From Shimia sp. SK013 (lineage in GTDB: Bacteria > Pseudomonadota > Alphaproteobacteria > Rhodobacterales > Rhodobacteraceae): a DNA stretch of 64,000 nucleotides. The notes beneath the pieces were generated by a model, which was not told where the DNA came from, ran no database searches, and saw only the letters and a program-made list of their open reading frames with translations. Each line of letters opens with the position of its first letter. Within the stretch, counting starts at the first letter, position 1. This document shows, in pieces, positions 28,255-38,232 of the stretch. The stretch covers positions 372,001-436,000 of the forward strand of contig NZ_LAJH01000012.1 of NCBI RefSeq assembly GCF_001292625.1, in the 5' to 3' direction. The translations under genes and the position numbers were made by a program.

Positions 28255-28362
28255 AATGTAGGGCAGTCAGCGGTTTCTTGGTTTCCGCTTGGTAAACAAA
28301 GCCTGTCGGGCTCGATAGTTTTTGGCCCAATTCGGAATCGCCAAAACGCCGAGCCGCTGCTT

Positions 28363-29154
28363 CTAGGTTTGATAGATCGCCGACAGAGGGCTATCCGCTT
28401 GGGCTTCGCGGGTGAAGGCAGCATCGGCCGGCGACAGAAGGTCAAACCGGGCCTGACGCGCAGCAGCGGCGTAGTCGGTTCCGGAGCTTTGGCGGCGGGC
28501 AAAGCCACGGGCGTCGTTGCCGGGAAGTTCGGTTCGAGGCGGAAGTGCAACACCAATCTTGGCAAGAGTGCCGGTCGGGTCGCTTGCGAGATCTTCGTAG
28601 CGGATCAAGCTGCTGTTGGGATATTGGGACAAAAGGTTAGAATATGCATTTGCTTTTGCAGCTTGGAGGTGGGGCAAATTTGGCAAAATGCGCCGTTCAA
28701 GGCTGTCACGGCCGACGCAAAGCCATTCCTGCCGGATGAATTTCGAAAAGTCGCGCGGAACGGGGTTCAGGGCATGAAACGGGTTGCGGTGCATAGACCG
28801 AAGCCAGACCGCTGGGTGGCGCAAAATAATGAGAACAGCGGGGGTGAATTCTTCGAGAAACTGCTTGAGGAATGCGGCATCGGGGGCCGCATGTTTCCAG
28901 CCGCCAGTTTGAGGCAGGTCCCGAAGATGCCAGTCATCCAGTGTAGCCTCATGCGCGGCTTTGTAGACGAGGGGCGCGGTCCAAGGACGACGATACAGAG
29001 GCATGTCGCGCTGACGCAAGAGAGGTGTTGAGGGGAACAATTTGAGGTTTGGTACTTGCGTCAGCAGACCGGTCAACAAATTGGTGCCGGAATTGCGTTC
29101 GCCAAGCAGCTTTAGGCCGTTGGTGGTATCGATTGGGCGGAAAAGACCATTCAT
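28363..29154 (-). CDS. Sulfotransferase-like protein
   Basis: A 263-residue protein resembling PAPS-dependent sulfotransferases. The N-terminal LLGERNSGTNLLTGLL fits the 5'-phosphosulfate loop, and ILRHPAVWLRSMHRNP fits the 3'-phosphate-binding segment; IRYEDLASDP is a common motif of the superfamily. No signal peptide is seen. It sits between mdh and sucC on the same strand but is separated from mdh by a terminator. The acceptor is unknown; cell-surface polysaccharide or lipid modification would be typical. Confidence 0.7.
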   Translation of the reverse strand: MNGLFRPIDTTNGLKLLGERNSGTNLLTGLLTQVPNLKLFPSTPLLRQRDMPLYRRPWTAPLVYKAAHEATLDDWHLRDLPQTGGWKHAAPDAAFLKQFLEEFTPAVLIILRHPAVWLRSMHRNPFHALNPVPRDFSKFIRQEWLCVGRDSLERRILPNLPHLQAAKANAYSNLLSQYPNSSLIRYEDLASDPTGTLAKIGVALPPRTELPGNDARGFARRQSSGTDYAAAARQARFDLLSPADAAFTREAQADSPLSAIYQT

Positions 29155-29221
29155 GCCCTGGCGTTCCTGTTGAATTTTTCGGTGTCAGAAAGATGCGCAT
29201 GTGCAGGTGTGTAGTACAACT

Positions 29222-29252
29222 AAAAAAGCCCGCCGTACTGGCGGGCTTTTTC
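29222..29252 (-). terminator. Terminator of mdh
   Basis: AAAAAAGCCCGCC (from 29222) pairs with GGCGGGCTTTTT (from 29240) with a five-base loop; the T/A runs on both sides make it work in either direction. It lies about 20 bases after the mdh stop. Confidence 0.88.
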
Positions 29253-29272
29253 GGCTATTTATAAACTGTAGC

Positions 29273-30274
<1,002 letters not shown>

Positions 30275-30447
30275 TTAAGGCGAAATTGGCGTTGACGCAA
30301 GGGTTTGCAGGAGCAGCGAGGCTTCCCGTCGCACCTTGGGCCGTCGATTCAAATTTAAATGTTCGATTTCAGAGCTCGCTTGCATTGTCGTCTCGGCAAG
30401 GGATAAAGTTGAGCGAAATTTATTCCGGAAAATGAGGACAGACGAAT

Positions 30448-30651
30448 ATGAACTCTGCTGCAAAAACGCTTATGGTTCTGGCTCTTGCGGGGATGACATT
30501 GTCAGCTTGCGGCAATGGCGGCAATACCACCAACGAGGTATCGACCCAGACATTGGGGCAAGAACTGGCAGACCTTGAAAGAGCCTATGCTGGCGGGTTG
30601 CTGACCGAAAAAGAATATAACGAACAGCGCAAAAAACTTTTGAAAAAGTGA
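30448..30651 (+). CDS. Small SHOCT-type lipoprotein
   Basis: A 67-residue protein with a lipoprotein signal peptide: lipobox LSAC with the cysteine at residue 21. The mature part ends in ELADLERAYAGGLLTEKEY, the short C-terminal helix-turn typical of SHOCT domains. It is likely anchored in the envelope. GAGGA precedes the ATG. The role is unknown. It is divergent from mdh. Confidence 0.7.
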   Translation: MNSAAKTLMVLALAGMTLSACGNGGNTTNEVSTQTLGQELADLERAYAGGLLTEKEYNEQRKKLLKK

Positions 30652-30700
30652 TGTTGTCTCCTCCAATGGCGCGGCTTTCTGGGTTGCGCCTGAGTGACGG

Positions 30701-31441
30701 ATGATTGATTCTTTTCAAGTGTTTGCGCTAGCGGCGTTGGCCGTTAGTTTTGCAGGAATTTCCAAAGCCGGATTCGGATCTGGCGCCGCCTTTGCATCGG
30801 CGGCGCTTTTGGCGTTGGTGATGCCGCCCAAAGTCGCGCTGGGCATCATGTTGCCTTTGTTGATGCTGATCGATCTGGTCACGCTGCGGCCCTTTTGGGG
30901 CAAATGGAGTTGGCCCGACGCAAAGGTGCTTATTGCTGGGGGTATTCCCGGGGTCGTTGCAGGGGGCTGGCTGTTTTCAGTGGCCAATGACGATGTGCTG
31001 CGCCTGTTAATTGGCGGTGTGTCCGTCGGGTTTGTGGCCTGGCAGATGTGGACCGGAGTAACCGCGCGGCGGATTGTGCCATTGTGGGGCGGGCTTGTCG
31101 CGGGATGCGTCGCCGGATTTACCAGTTTCGTCAGTCACGCGGGCGGGCCGCCTGCTGCGGTCTATTTGCTGTCACGCGGTCTCGGAAAAACCACCTATCA
31201 AGCCACCACGGTTCTGGTGTTTTGGGTCATCAACATTGCGAAATTTGTGCCTTACGCCTTTTTGGGCGCGTTCTCGTTGCAGACGCTTTGGGTTGATCTG
31301 ATGCTGGCGCCTTTTGCTTTGGTGGGCGCGGCCATCGGCGTGAAGGCCCACCACGCGGTGCCGGAGCGGGCCTTCTTTGCTGTAACTTATGTGTTGCTAA
31401 CGCTCACCGGCGCGAAACTGATTTTTGACGCGCTGACTTAG
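30701..31441 (+). CDS. TauE/SafE-family membrane exporter
   Basis: A 246-residue polytopic protein with about eight transmembrane segments. Family marks are SKAGFGSGAAFASAALLALVMPPKVALGIMLP near the start and GFTSFVSHAGGPPAAVYLL in the second half. Members move sulfite, sulfoacetate or other organic anions out of the cell. The stop overlaps the stop of the converging secreted-protein gene (TTAG, 31438-31441). Confidence 0.9.
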   Translation: MIDSFQVFALAALAVSFAGISKAGFGSGAAFASAALLALVMPPKVALGIMLPLLMLIDLVTLRPFWGKWSWPDAKVLIAGGIPGVVAGGWLFSVANDDVLRLLIGGVSVGFVAWQMWTGVTARRIVPLWGGLVAGCVAGFTSFVSHAGGPPAAVYLLSRGLGKTTYQATTVLVFWVINIAKFVPYAFLGAFSLQTLWVDLMLAPFALVGAAIGVKAHHAVPERAFFAVTYVLLTLTGAKLIFDALT

Positions 31442-31749
31442 GCGCCGTCGTCTTGTGATGGCAGCGCTTCGGCGAGGTCTTCGTAAGCCTGACCGCTGGC
31501 CACAAGGCAGGTGTCGCCGCTGGGCGAAGTGACCGTAATTGTCCAGCTACCGGAAGTTTCGGAGGCAAAGACCTCGATCACCGCGCCTTGTTGAGCGATG
31601 CCAATCGCTTGGCGGGTTTCGCCGTAGCGTTCGGCAAGATGAGCCAGAACGGTGTCGCGCGCCGCGCAGTTTTCTTGGGCCTCGGAATGCGTGGCGGCCA
31701 TGATCAAAAGACCAAAGGCCATCGCCATTTTGAGTTTGAAGTGTTTCAT
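31438..31749 (-). CDS. Small secreted protein, 103 aa
   Basis: A signal peptide (MKHFKLKMAMAFGLLIMAAT, cleavage probably after SEA) is followed by a small periplasmic domain with cysteines in ENCAARD and GDTCLVASG, likely one disulfide. The middle reads like a short beta-rich domain (GSWTITVTSPSG). No named family is recognised, though similar small proteins are common in Rhodobacterales. The ribosome-binding site AGGA precedes the ATG. Confidence 0.7.
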   Translation of the reverse strand: MKHFKLKMAMAFGLLIMAATHSEAQENCAARDTVLAHLAERYGETRQAIGIAQQGAVIEVFASETSGSWTITVTSPSGDTCLVASGQAYEDLAEALPSQDDGA

Positions 31750-31897
31750 ATGCCTGTCCTTTCAAATGTCCTTGGCGCACGGCCGTTGGCCGACTCTGTG
31801 TGCGCAAGCGATGGGAAAATCTTGCGGGCCGAGGTGGAAATATTGGTTAATGCGCCGCGCGGCGGGTCGAGGGAACGGCGCGTCATTTGCGATTTTT

Positions 31898-31909
31898 CTG
31901 CGATGCGGC
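31898..31909 (+). promoter_or_regulatory. 12-base string shared with the ecm promoter
   Basis: CTGCGATGCGGC, 68 bases before the mcl2 ATG; identical to 62420-62431 upstream of ecm. The surrounding sequence has TTTGCG and GCAAT half-sites. Confidence 0.45.
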
Positions 31910-31976
31910 AATTTTGATCTTGAACTTATCTGAGAAAAATGCCCCATTCTGCGCAACAAAATTACGGAGAGAGTTC

Positions 31977-32831
31977 ATGGATCAGCGCACACGCCCGTTT
32001 CGGTCGGTTCTTTATATTCCAGGATCCAAAGATCGGGCGCTGGAGAAGGCGCGCGGATTGCCGGTGGATGCGATCATCTTTGATCTTGAAGACGCCGTGT
32101 CGCCTGATGAGAAAGACAACGCCCGTGCCACGTTGGCAGCGGCGCTTGAGCAGGGCGGTTATGGTGATCGTATGCGAGTTGTGCGGATCAACGGTTTGGA
32201 CACGCAATGGGGTGAGGCGGATGCCAAAGCGGCTGCCGATATGGATTGCGACGCTGTGCTGTTGCCCAAGGTTGAAAGTACAAAACAGTTGGATGCGCTA
32301 GCCGCGCTGATTGGCGACAAACCGATCTGGGCGATGATGGAAACGCCGCGTGGCATGCTTAATGCGGCAGAGATAGCGGCCTATCCGCAGCTCACAGGCT
32401 TTGTCATGGGAACCAATGACTTGGCCAAAGAATTGCAGACCCGTTTTCGCGCTGATCGCCTGCCAATGATGGCTGGATTGGGGCTGTGCCTGTTGGCAGC
32501 CAAGGCCGAAGGCATTGTGATTGTGGACGGTGTATATAACGCGTTCAAAGATGCCGACGGGTTGAAGGTTGAATGTGATCAGGGCCGCGATATGGGTTTT
32601 GACGGCAAGACGCTCATTCATCCGGCACAGGTCGACGTGGCCAATGCAGCCTTTGCGCCAAGCGAAGCTGAGATTGACCTCGCCAACCGTCAGATTGCCG
32701 CGTTTGAGGACGTTGAAGCAAGCGGACAGGGCGTCGCCGTCGTGGACGGCAAGATTGTTGAGAACCTGCATGTTGTCACGGCCCGTGAAATTTTGGCGAA
32801 GGCGGATGCAATTGCCGCGCTAGAAGGGTAA
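31977..32831 (+). CDS. mcl2: (3S)-malyl-CoA thioesterase / CitE-like lyase (Mcl2 type)
   Basis: A 284-residue CitE-like TIM-barrel protein. In Rhodobacter sphaeroides the Mcl2 type hydrolyses (3S)-malyl-CoA to malate in the ethylmalonyl-CoA pathway, while the longer Mcl1 is the lyase. Length and wording (RSVLYIPGSKDRALEKA, IFDLEDAVSPDEK, VVRINGLDT, MMETPRGMLNA, GKTLIHPAQV) fit the Mcl2 side. GGAGAG lies before the ATG at 31977. It is the first gene of an operon ending in mch, which supports this pathway. A citrate-lyase role is unlikely, as no other lyase subunits are near. Confidence 0.88.
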   Translation: MDQRTRPFRSVLYIPGSKDRALEKARGLPVDAIIFDLEDAVSPDEKDNARATLAAALEQGGYGDRMRVVRINGLDTQWGEADAKAAADMDCDAVLLPKVESTKQLDALAALIGDKPIWAMMETPRGMLNAAEIAAYPQLTGFVMGTNDLAKELQTRFRADRLPMMAGLGLCLLAAKAEGIVIVDGVYNAFKDADGLKVECDQGRDMGFDGKTLIHPAQVDVANAAFAPSEAEIDLANRQIAAFEDVEASGQGVAVVDGKIVENLHVVTAREILAKADAIAALEG

Positions 32832-32870
32832 CTCTGGTCCCATAACCAACTAATCCAGCGAGGGAGCGAG

Positions 32871-33422
32871 ATGACTTTATTGGTTTTGGGAGTACTTCTG
32901 TGGGCCGGTGCCCACTTCTTTAAACGCGCGATGCCCGGTGTACGGGAGCCGATGGGAGACAAAGGCAAAGGCGTTGTTGCGCTGGCGCTTGTGGTGTCGA
33001 TCGTACTGATGGTGCTTGGGTATCGGGCGGCAGAGGTGACGGACACGCTGTGGTCGACGCCAAGTTTTGCTAAACATATCAACAACCTCGTCGTGCTGAT
33101 CGCGATCTTTATGATGAGCCCTGCGCCACGCAAAGGTAAGCTGCTTAACAACATGCGCCATCCGATGCTGGTTGGTTTTGCGCTTTGGGCGGTTGCGCAT
33201 ATCTGGGTTAATCCCGACATGCCGTCGGTGGTGCTGTTTGGCGGGCTGCTGGTCTGGGCGATCCTTGAGATGGTCGTGATCAACAAAGCCGAAGGACCGT
33301 GGCAACCAACCGAAACCGGCTCAATCGCAAAGGACGGCATGTTCTTGGTCGCTTCGATCATCCTTTTGGTGGTGATCGGTTTCATTCACGGGCTGGTTGG
33401 CCCATCCCCATTTGGAGCGTAA
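32871..33422 (+). CDS. NnrU family membrane protein
   Basis: A 183-residue membrane protein with five to six transmembrane segments. NnrU was first noted beside nitric-oxide reductase genes; a relative is a 15-cis-zeta-carotene isomerase-type heme protein. Visible: GAHFFKRAMPGVREPMGDKGKG at the start and NNMRHPMLVGFALWAVAHIW, with a conserved HP and later histidine, in the middle. It lies between mcl2 and mch with short gaps, so it is probably cotranscribed with them, without a known pathway link. Confidence 0.88.
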   Translation: MTLLVLGVLLWAGAHFFKRAMPGVREPMGDKGKGVVALALVVSIVLMVLGYRAAEVTDTLWSTPSFAKHINNLVVLIAIFMMSPAPRKGKLLNNMRHPMLVGFALWAVAHIWVNPDMPSVVLFGGLLVWAILEMVVINKAEGPWQPTETGSIAKDGMFLVASIILLVVIGFIHGLVGPSPFGA

Positions 33423-33426
33423 CGGT

Positions 33427-33630
33427 ATGAAACTATACCGCTTTCTCTCTGAGGAGGACACATCTGCGTTCTGTCACAAGGTGACAGACGCACTTAACAA
33501 GGGGTGGGAGCTGTATGGCTCTCCGACCCAAACCTTTTGCCACAAAACCGGCGTGATGCGTTGTGGCCAGTCCGTGGTGAAAGAGGTGGACGGTACCTAC
33601 GCCCCGGAGACCAAACTGGGAGAACACTAA
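33427..33630 (+). CDS. DUF1737 small protein
   Basis: A 67-residue soluble protein of the DUF1737 type: MKLYRFLSEEDTSAFCHKVTDAL, then NKGWELYGSPTQTF. The family is small and uncharacterised. It starts four bases after the NnrU stop, and its TAA overlaps the mch ATG (TAATG), a sign of translational coupling to mesaconyl-CoA hydratase. Confidence 0.85.
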   Translation: MKLYRFLSEEDTSAFCHKVTDALNKGWELYGSPTQTFCHKTGVMRCGQSVVKEVDGTYAPETKLGEH

Positions 33631-34661
33631 TGGCCAAGACCAATCCGGGCCGGTTTTTTGAAGACTATTCGCTGGGTCAGGTGATCGAGCATGCGGTGCC
33701 ACGCACCGTCGGTGCAGGTGAACGCGCGCTTTATCATGCGCTCTATCCGGCGCGGCATGCGCTGTATTCCAGCGACGAGTTTGCGCGGGCGTCTGGCCTG
33801 CCGCAGTCGCCGTTGGACGATTTGGCGGCGTTTCACGTGGTCTTTGGCAAAACGGTACCGGATGTGTCGCTGAATGCGGTGGCAAATCTTGGCTATGCTG
33901 AGGGGCGGTGGCTGAAGCCGGTTTATGCGGGCGACACTCTGCGCAGCTCAAGTGAAGTGATTGGTCTGAAACAGAACTCCAACGGCAAAACCGGCGTGGT
34001 TTATGTGCGCACACGCGGCATGAACCAGCGCGACGAGGTTGTGATGGAATATGTGCGCTGGGTCATGGTGCGCAAACGCGATGTGGATGCACCAGCGCCA
34101 GAGACCGTTGTGCCAGAGTTGTCCAAAGTGATTGACCCCGCGGATTTGGTAATCCCTGAAGGGTTGGATTTCTCGGGTTACGATTTCACCCAATCCGGCG
34201 AGGCACATCGCTGGGGCGACTATAAGGTTGGCGAAACCATCGACCACGTTGACGGTGTGACGCTTGAAGAAGCCGAACATATGTTGGCAACGCGCCTTTG
34301 GCAGAACACTGCCAAAGTGCATTTCGATGCCACGTTCCGTCCTGATGGGCAGCGGCTGATTTATGGCGGGCACATCATTTCGCTCGCGCGGGCTTTGTCG
34401 TTCAACGGCTTGGCAAACGCGCAGATGATTGTGGGTCTGAACGGCGGCGCGCATGCCAATCCGGCGTTTTCCGGCCTGACGGTCAAAGCGTGGTCTGAGG
34501 TGTTGGACAAGGCCGAAACCTCAGCGCCAGGTGTTGGTGCGATCCGGCTGAGGCTTGTGGCGACCAAAGGTGGCGCGCCATTTGCGCTGAAAGGCGATGA
34601 CGGGAAATACCTGCCGGATGTTTTGTTGGATTTGGACTATTGGGCGCTGATTCCGATGTAG
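33630..34661 (+). CDS. mch: Mesaconyl-CoA hydratase (beta-methylmalyl-CoA dehydratase)
   Basis: Interconverts mesaconyl-C1-CoA and beta-methylmalyl-CoA in the ethylmalonyl-CoA pathway of acetate assimilation. 343 residues made of two MaoC-like hot-dog domains (first about 1-170 beginning GRFFEDYSLGQVIEHAVPR; second after about 190 with HRWGDYKVGETIDHVDG and FDATFRPDGQRLIYGGHIISLARALS). The start is fixed at 33630 by the family N-terminus MAKTNPGRFFEDY and the overlap with the upstream stop. The mcl2 neighbour gives independent support. Confidence 0.95.
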   Translation: MAKTNPGRFFEDYSLGQVIEHAVPRTVGAGERALYHALYPARHALYSSDEFARASGLPQSPLDDLAAFHVVFGKTVPDVSLNAVANLGYAEGRWLKPVYAGDTLRSSSEVIGLKQNSNGKTGVVYVRTRGMNQRDEVVMEYVRWVMVRKRDVDAPAPETVVPELSKVIDPADLVIPEGLDFSGYDFTQSGEAHRWGDYKVGETIDHVDGVTLEEAEHMLATRLWQNTAKVHFDATFRPDGQRLIYGGHIISLARALSFNGLANAQMIVGLNGGAHANPAFSGLTVKAWSEVLDKAETSAPGVGAIRLRLVATKGGAPFALKGDDGKYLPDVLLDLDYWALIPM

Positions 34662-34715
34662 GTCGCACACATCAAAGTGACAGCGCAGGTGAGAAACTGT
34701 GCATAGAATGCGGTC

Positions 34716-35375
34716 ATGATTGGCCGCATTTTTGCATTTTGGGCTCTGGGAGCAGCACCTTCTGCTGCCTGTGACATCGCGCTATTGCTGGCTGTGGATG
34801 TGTCGGGCAGCGTGGACGCAGGTGAGTATCGCGTGCAGATGGACGGGTTGGCCGCGGGATTGCGGGACGGCATCGTGGTTGAAGCCTTGATCAAGGCCGA
34901 GGCGGCCGTGGCGTTGATGCAGTGGACCGGAACGCGGCGACAGCAGGTGTCTGTGGGGTGGACACGGGTGCGCACAGCGGATGAAGCGGAAGCTTTGGCG
35001 CAAGCCGTTGAGGCTATGCCGAGGGCCTGGTCCAAGTATTCCACGGCGATTGGCGACGCATTGTGGCGTGGCGCGGACTTGATGGATCAGGCGCCGACGT
35101 GTCGGCGCAAGGTCATCGATGTATCAGGCGACGGTGTGTCCAACGAAGGGATTGAGCCAGCACAAGGGCGCGCGCGTTTGGCCGGGATGGCTGTGACGGT
35201 GAACGCTTTGGTGATCGAGACTGATGACACCGACCTGACCGGTTACTTCTGGGAAAATGTGATCACAGGCTCGGGGGCATTCGTGGTGACGGCAAACGGG
35301 TTTGACGATTACCCTGCGCGTATCCGGCAAAAGCTGATCCGCGAAGTGGCGGAGCAGTTTGCGGGAAAACCCTGA
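34716..35375 (+). CDS. DUF1194 family protein with von Willebrand factor A-like fold
   Basis: A 219-residue exported protein. The N-terminus is hydrophobic and ends in SAAC, either a signal peptide or a weak lipobox. A metal-ion-dependent adhesion site is visible as LAVDVSGSVD (about residues 26-35) with IDVSGDGVSNEG later. DUF1194 proteins have no known function. It lies between mch and sdhC; one TGTGATCACA palindrome falls inside its 3' part (35258-35267). Confidence 0.85.
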   Translation: MIGRIFAFWALGAAPSAACDIALLLAVDVSGSVDAGEYRVQMDGLAAGLRDGIVVEALIKAEAAVALMQWTGTRRQQVSVGWTRVRTADEAEALAQAVEAMPRAWSKYSTAIGDALWRGADLMDQAPTCRRKVIDVSGDGVSNEGIEPAQGRARLAGMAVTVNALVIETDDTDLTGYFWENVITGSGAFVVTANGFDDYPARIRQKLIREVAEQFAGKP

Positions 35376-35639
35376 TAAAAGTGCTGAAGTGTGAGCGCAA
35401 ACAGTTTCCGACTGCGTGGATTCGCGATATTCTAAGTTGGAATTAGGCGGATTTCCCTCGGGTTAATCCGACAGAAACAATTGGAATTGATTTTTGTGAT
35501 CACGAATTATTCCGTGTGATCACAAAGGTCAAATAAAGCGCAAACTGTGCCAAAAAAGCGCGGGTTTTTGCGGGCGAAAAAGGTGACAGCCCGCGAAAAA
35601 ACGTTAGTAAAGTGGCAAGGGAACCTGAAAGGATTCAAC
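35376..35639. promoter_or_regulatory. sdh promoter region with paired palindromes
   Basis: A 264-base leader region before sdhC. It holds TGTGATCACG (35495-35504) and TGTGATCACA (35515-35524), with centres 20 bases apart and about 120-140 bases before the sdhC ATG. The layout mirrors the sucC promoter. No terminator for the DUF1194 gene is evident. Confidence 0.72.
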
Positions 35640-36023
35640 ATGGCTGACGCGAAAAGGGTCGAGCGCCCGCTTTCACCTCACCTGACGATCTATCGCCCGC
35701 AGCTGACGTCGATGGCGTCGATCCTGACAAGGATCACGGGCAATGCACTGATCGTCACCACTTTCATCATCGTCTGGTGGCTTTTGGCTGCTGCGGCAGG
35801 ACCGGAGCATTTTGCCGTCGCTGACGGGTTTGCCACAAGCCTGCTGGGCGACGTGATCTTTGCCTTGTCGGCGCTGGGGCTGTGGTATCACTACCTCGCC
35901 GGTCTGCGTCACCTGATTTTTGATGCGGGTCGCGGGCTTGATATCCCGACCGCAGAAAAGCTCGGCTGGGCCTGTATCATCGGATCGGTTGTTCTGACCG
36001 TTCTGACAATCATTATCGTCTGA
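35640..36023 (+). CDS. sdhC: Succinate dehydrogenase, cytochrome b556 subunit
   Basis: Membrane anchor of complex II that binds quinone and heme with SdhD. 127 residues with three transmembrane helices; the family signature RPLSPHLTIYRPQLTSMASILTRITG is at the start and the heme-ligand region HYLAGLRHLIFDAG in helix two. I use the ATG at 35640 (MADAKRVERPLSPH); the open frame from 35547 is leader. Confidence 0.96.
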   Translation: MADAKRVERPLSPHLTIYRPQLTSMASILTRITGNALIVTTFIIVWWLLAAAAGPEHFAVADGFATSLLGDVIFALSALGLWYHYLAGLRHLIFDAGRGLDIPTAEKLGWACIIGSVVLTVLTIIIV

Positions 36024-36034
36024 GGAGGCTGATC

Positions 36035-36406
36035 ATGCGTTTTCTGACCGACCGCAAGCGTGCCGAAGGGCGTGGCGCCGCACACGCCGGCACCGAGCAT
36101 CACTGGTATATGCAAGTCAGCGCCGTGGGCCTCGCGTTCATCGTGCCGGCGTTTATCTTTATGTTTGGCTCGCTGTTGGGCGCGCCGTATGAGCACGTCA
36201 TCGCCGTTCTGAGCCGCCCATTCCCTGCGATCCTGTCGGGTCTGGTTCTGGTCTTTGGCCTCGCGCACTTTCGCAAGGGCGCGCAGATGATGATTGAAGA
36301 TTACACCCGCAAGTCCACCCGCAAGGCGCTGGTGATGCTGGTGATCATCTTGACATACGGCCTGACCGCCGCCGGCTTGTTTGCGCTGGCGAAAATCGCG
36401 CTTTGA
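36035..36406 (+). CDS. sdhD: Succinate dehydrogenase, hydrophobic anchor subunit
   Basis: Second membrane anchor of complex II, 123 residues, three helices. The N-terminus MRFLTDRKRAEGRGAAHAGTEHHWYMQVS is typical of alphaproteobacterial SdhD, and the FGLAHFRKGAQMMIEDY region carries the heme-facing histidine. It follows sdhC by 11 bases with GAGGAGG-like ribosome binding. Confidence 0.95.
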   Translation: MRFLTDRKRAEGRGAAHAGTEHHWYMQVSAVGLAFIVPAFIFMFGSLLGAPYEHVIAVLSRPFPAILSGLVLVFGLAHFRKGAQMMIEDYTRKSTRKALVMLVIILTYGLTAAGLFALAKIAL

Positions 36407-36417
36407 GGATTTGAGAC

Positions 36418-38223
36418 ATGGCTGAGTACGAATACGAAACACATGACTATGACGTTGTCGTGGTGGGGGCTGGCGGTGCCGGTTTGCGCGCCACGCTCGG
36501 CATGGCCGAACAGGGCCTGCGCACCGCTTGCGTGACCAAGGTTTTCCCAACCCGTTCCCACACGGTTGCCGCGCAGGGGGGTATCGCCGCCTCGCTTGGC
36601 AACATGGGACCGGACAGCTGGCAGTGGCATATGTATGACACCGTCAAAGGCTCTGACTGGCTGGGCGACACGGATGCGATGGAATACCTCGCCCGTGAAG
36701 CGCCCAAGGCGGTTTACGAGCTTGAGCACTACGGCGTGCCGTTCTCGCGGACTGAAGAAGGCAAGATTTACCAGCGTCCGTTTGGTGGTCACACCACCGA
36801 ATTTGGCGAAGGCCCTGCGGTGCAGCGCACCTGTGCAGCAGCGGACCGGACGGGTCACGCGATCCTGCACACGCTTTATGGCCAGTCGGTCAAAAACAAC
36901 GCTGAGTTCTATATCGAGTATTTCGCGATCGACCTGATCATGTCCGAGGATGGACAGTGTCAGGGTGTGGTCTGCTGGAAACTGGACGACGGCACCATGC
37001 ACGTATTCAACGCCAAAATGGTGGTGTTGGCGACGGGTGGCTATGGCCGTGCGTATTTCTCGGCCACTTCGGCGCACACCTGTACGGGTGATGGCGGCGG
37101 TATGGTGGCCCGTGCGGGCTTGCCGATGCAGGATATGGAATTCGTGCAATTCCACCCGACCGGCATTTACGGTTCCGGCTGTTTGATCACCGAGGGCGCC
37201 CGCGGCGAGGGTGGCTATCTGACTAACTCCGAAGGCGAGCGGTTCATGGAGCGTTATGCGCCCCAGTATAAAGACCTCGCGCCACGCGATTACGTATCGC
37301 GGTCGATGACAATGGAGATCCGCGAAGGCCGCGGTGTGGGCGACAATGGCGACCATATTTTCCTGAACCTCAACCACTTGCCCGCCGAAGCTCTGGCAGA
37401 GCGTTTGCCGGGTATCTCGGAAAGCGCGAAAGTGTTTGCAGGTGTGGATGTGACCAAAGAGCCGATCCCGGTTTTGCCAACTGTGCACTATAACATGGGC
37501 GGCATTCCAACCAACTATTGGGGCGAGGTGCTGAACCCGACCGCTGATGATCCGACGGCGGTTGTGCCGGGTCTGATGGCGGTGGGCGAAGCAGGCTGTG
37601 CGTCGGTGCATGGTGCGAACCGCCTGGGGTCGAACTCGTTGATTGACCTTGTGGTGTTTGGCCGCGCGTCGGCCATTCGTGCTGGCAAGGTTGTGGATGC
37701 GGATGCGCCCAACCCTGTGCTGAACCAAGCTTCGGTTGATAAAGCGTTTGATCGCCTTGACGGGTTGCGCAACGCCAAGGGTGGCGCGCCAACTGCGGAA
37801 CTGCGTCTTGAGATGCAGCATACCATGCAGGCGGATGCGGCTGTGTTCCGGACCGACAAAACTCTCAAAGAGGGCGTTGAGAAAATGACCGCGATTGCGG
37901 CCAAGATCGACGACCTGCACGTTACGGATACGTCGCTTGTCTGGAACAGCGACCTGATGGAAACATTGGAGCTGACCAACTTGATGCCAAACGCTTTGGC
38001 CACCATCCACGGTGCCGAAGCCCGCAAAGAAAGCCGCGGCGCGCATGCGCATGAGGATTATTCCACGCGGGACGACGAAAACTGGCGGGTGCACACCATC
38101 AGCCGGATCGATGGCAACGCGGTTGACCTGAGCTATCGTCCGGTGATCGAAGATCCGCTGACGACAGAAACCGAAGGTGGCATCAGCCTCAAGAAAATCG
38201 CGCCCAAAGCGCGGACGTTCTAA
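36418..38223 (+). CDS. sdhA: Succinate dehydrogenase, flavoprotein subunit
   Basis: Catalytic subunit that oxidises succinate to fumarate. 601 residues: FAD-binding [12 protein letters not shown], the covalent-FAD histidine in [12 protein letters not shown] (about residue 45), and active-site segments [21 protein letters not shown] and [13 protein letters not shown]. Full length and intact. It starts 11 bases after sdhD. Confidence 0.98.
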   Translation: MAEYEYETHDYDVVVVGAGGAGLRATLGMAEQGLRTACVTKVFPTRSHTVAAQGGIAASLGNMGPDSWQWHMYDTVKGSDWLGDTDAMEYLAREAPKAVYELEHYGVPFSRTEEGKIYQRPFGGHTTEFGEGPAVQRTCAAADRTGHAILHTLYGQSVKNNAEFYIEYFAIDLIMSEDGQCQGVVCWKLDDGTMHVFNAKMVVLATGGYGRAYFSATSAHTCTGDGGGMVARAGLPMQDMEFVQFHPTGIYGSGCLITEGARGEGGYLTNSEGERFMERYAPQYKDLAPRDYVSRSMTMEIREGRGVGDNGDHIFLNLNHLPAEALAERLPGISESAKVFAGVDVTKEPIPVLPTVHYNMGGIPTNYWGEVLNPTADDPTAVVPGLMAVGEAGCASVHGANRLGSNSLIDLVVFGRASAIRAGKVVDADAPNPVLNQASVDKAFDRLDGLRNAKGGAPTAELRLEMQHTMQADAAVFRTDKTLKEGVEKMTAIAAKIDDLHVTDTSLVWNSDLMETLELTNLMPNALATIHGAEARKESRGAHAHEDYSTRDDENWRVHTISRIDGNAVDLSYRPVIEDPLTTETEGGISLKKIAPKARTF

Positions 38224-38232
38224 GGCAGCGGC

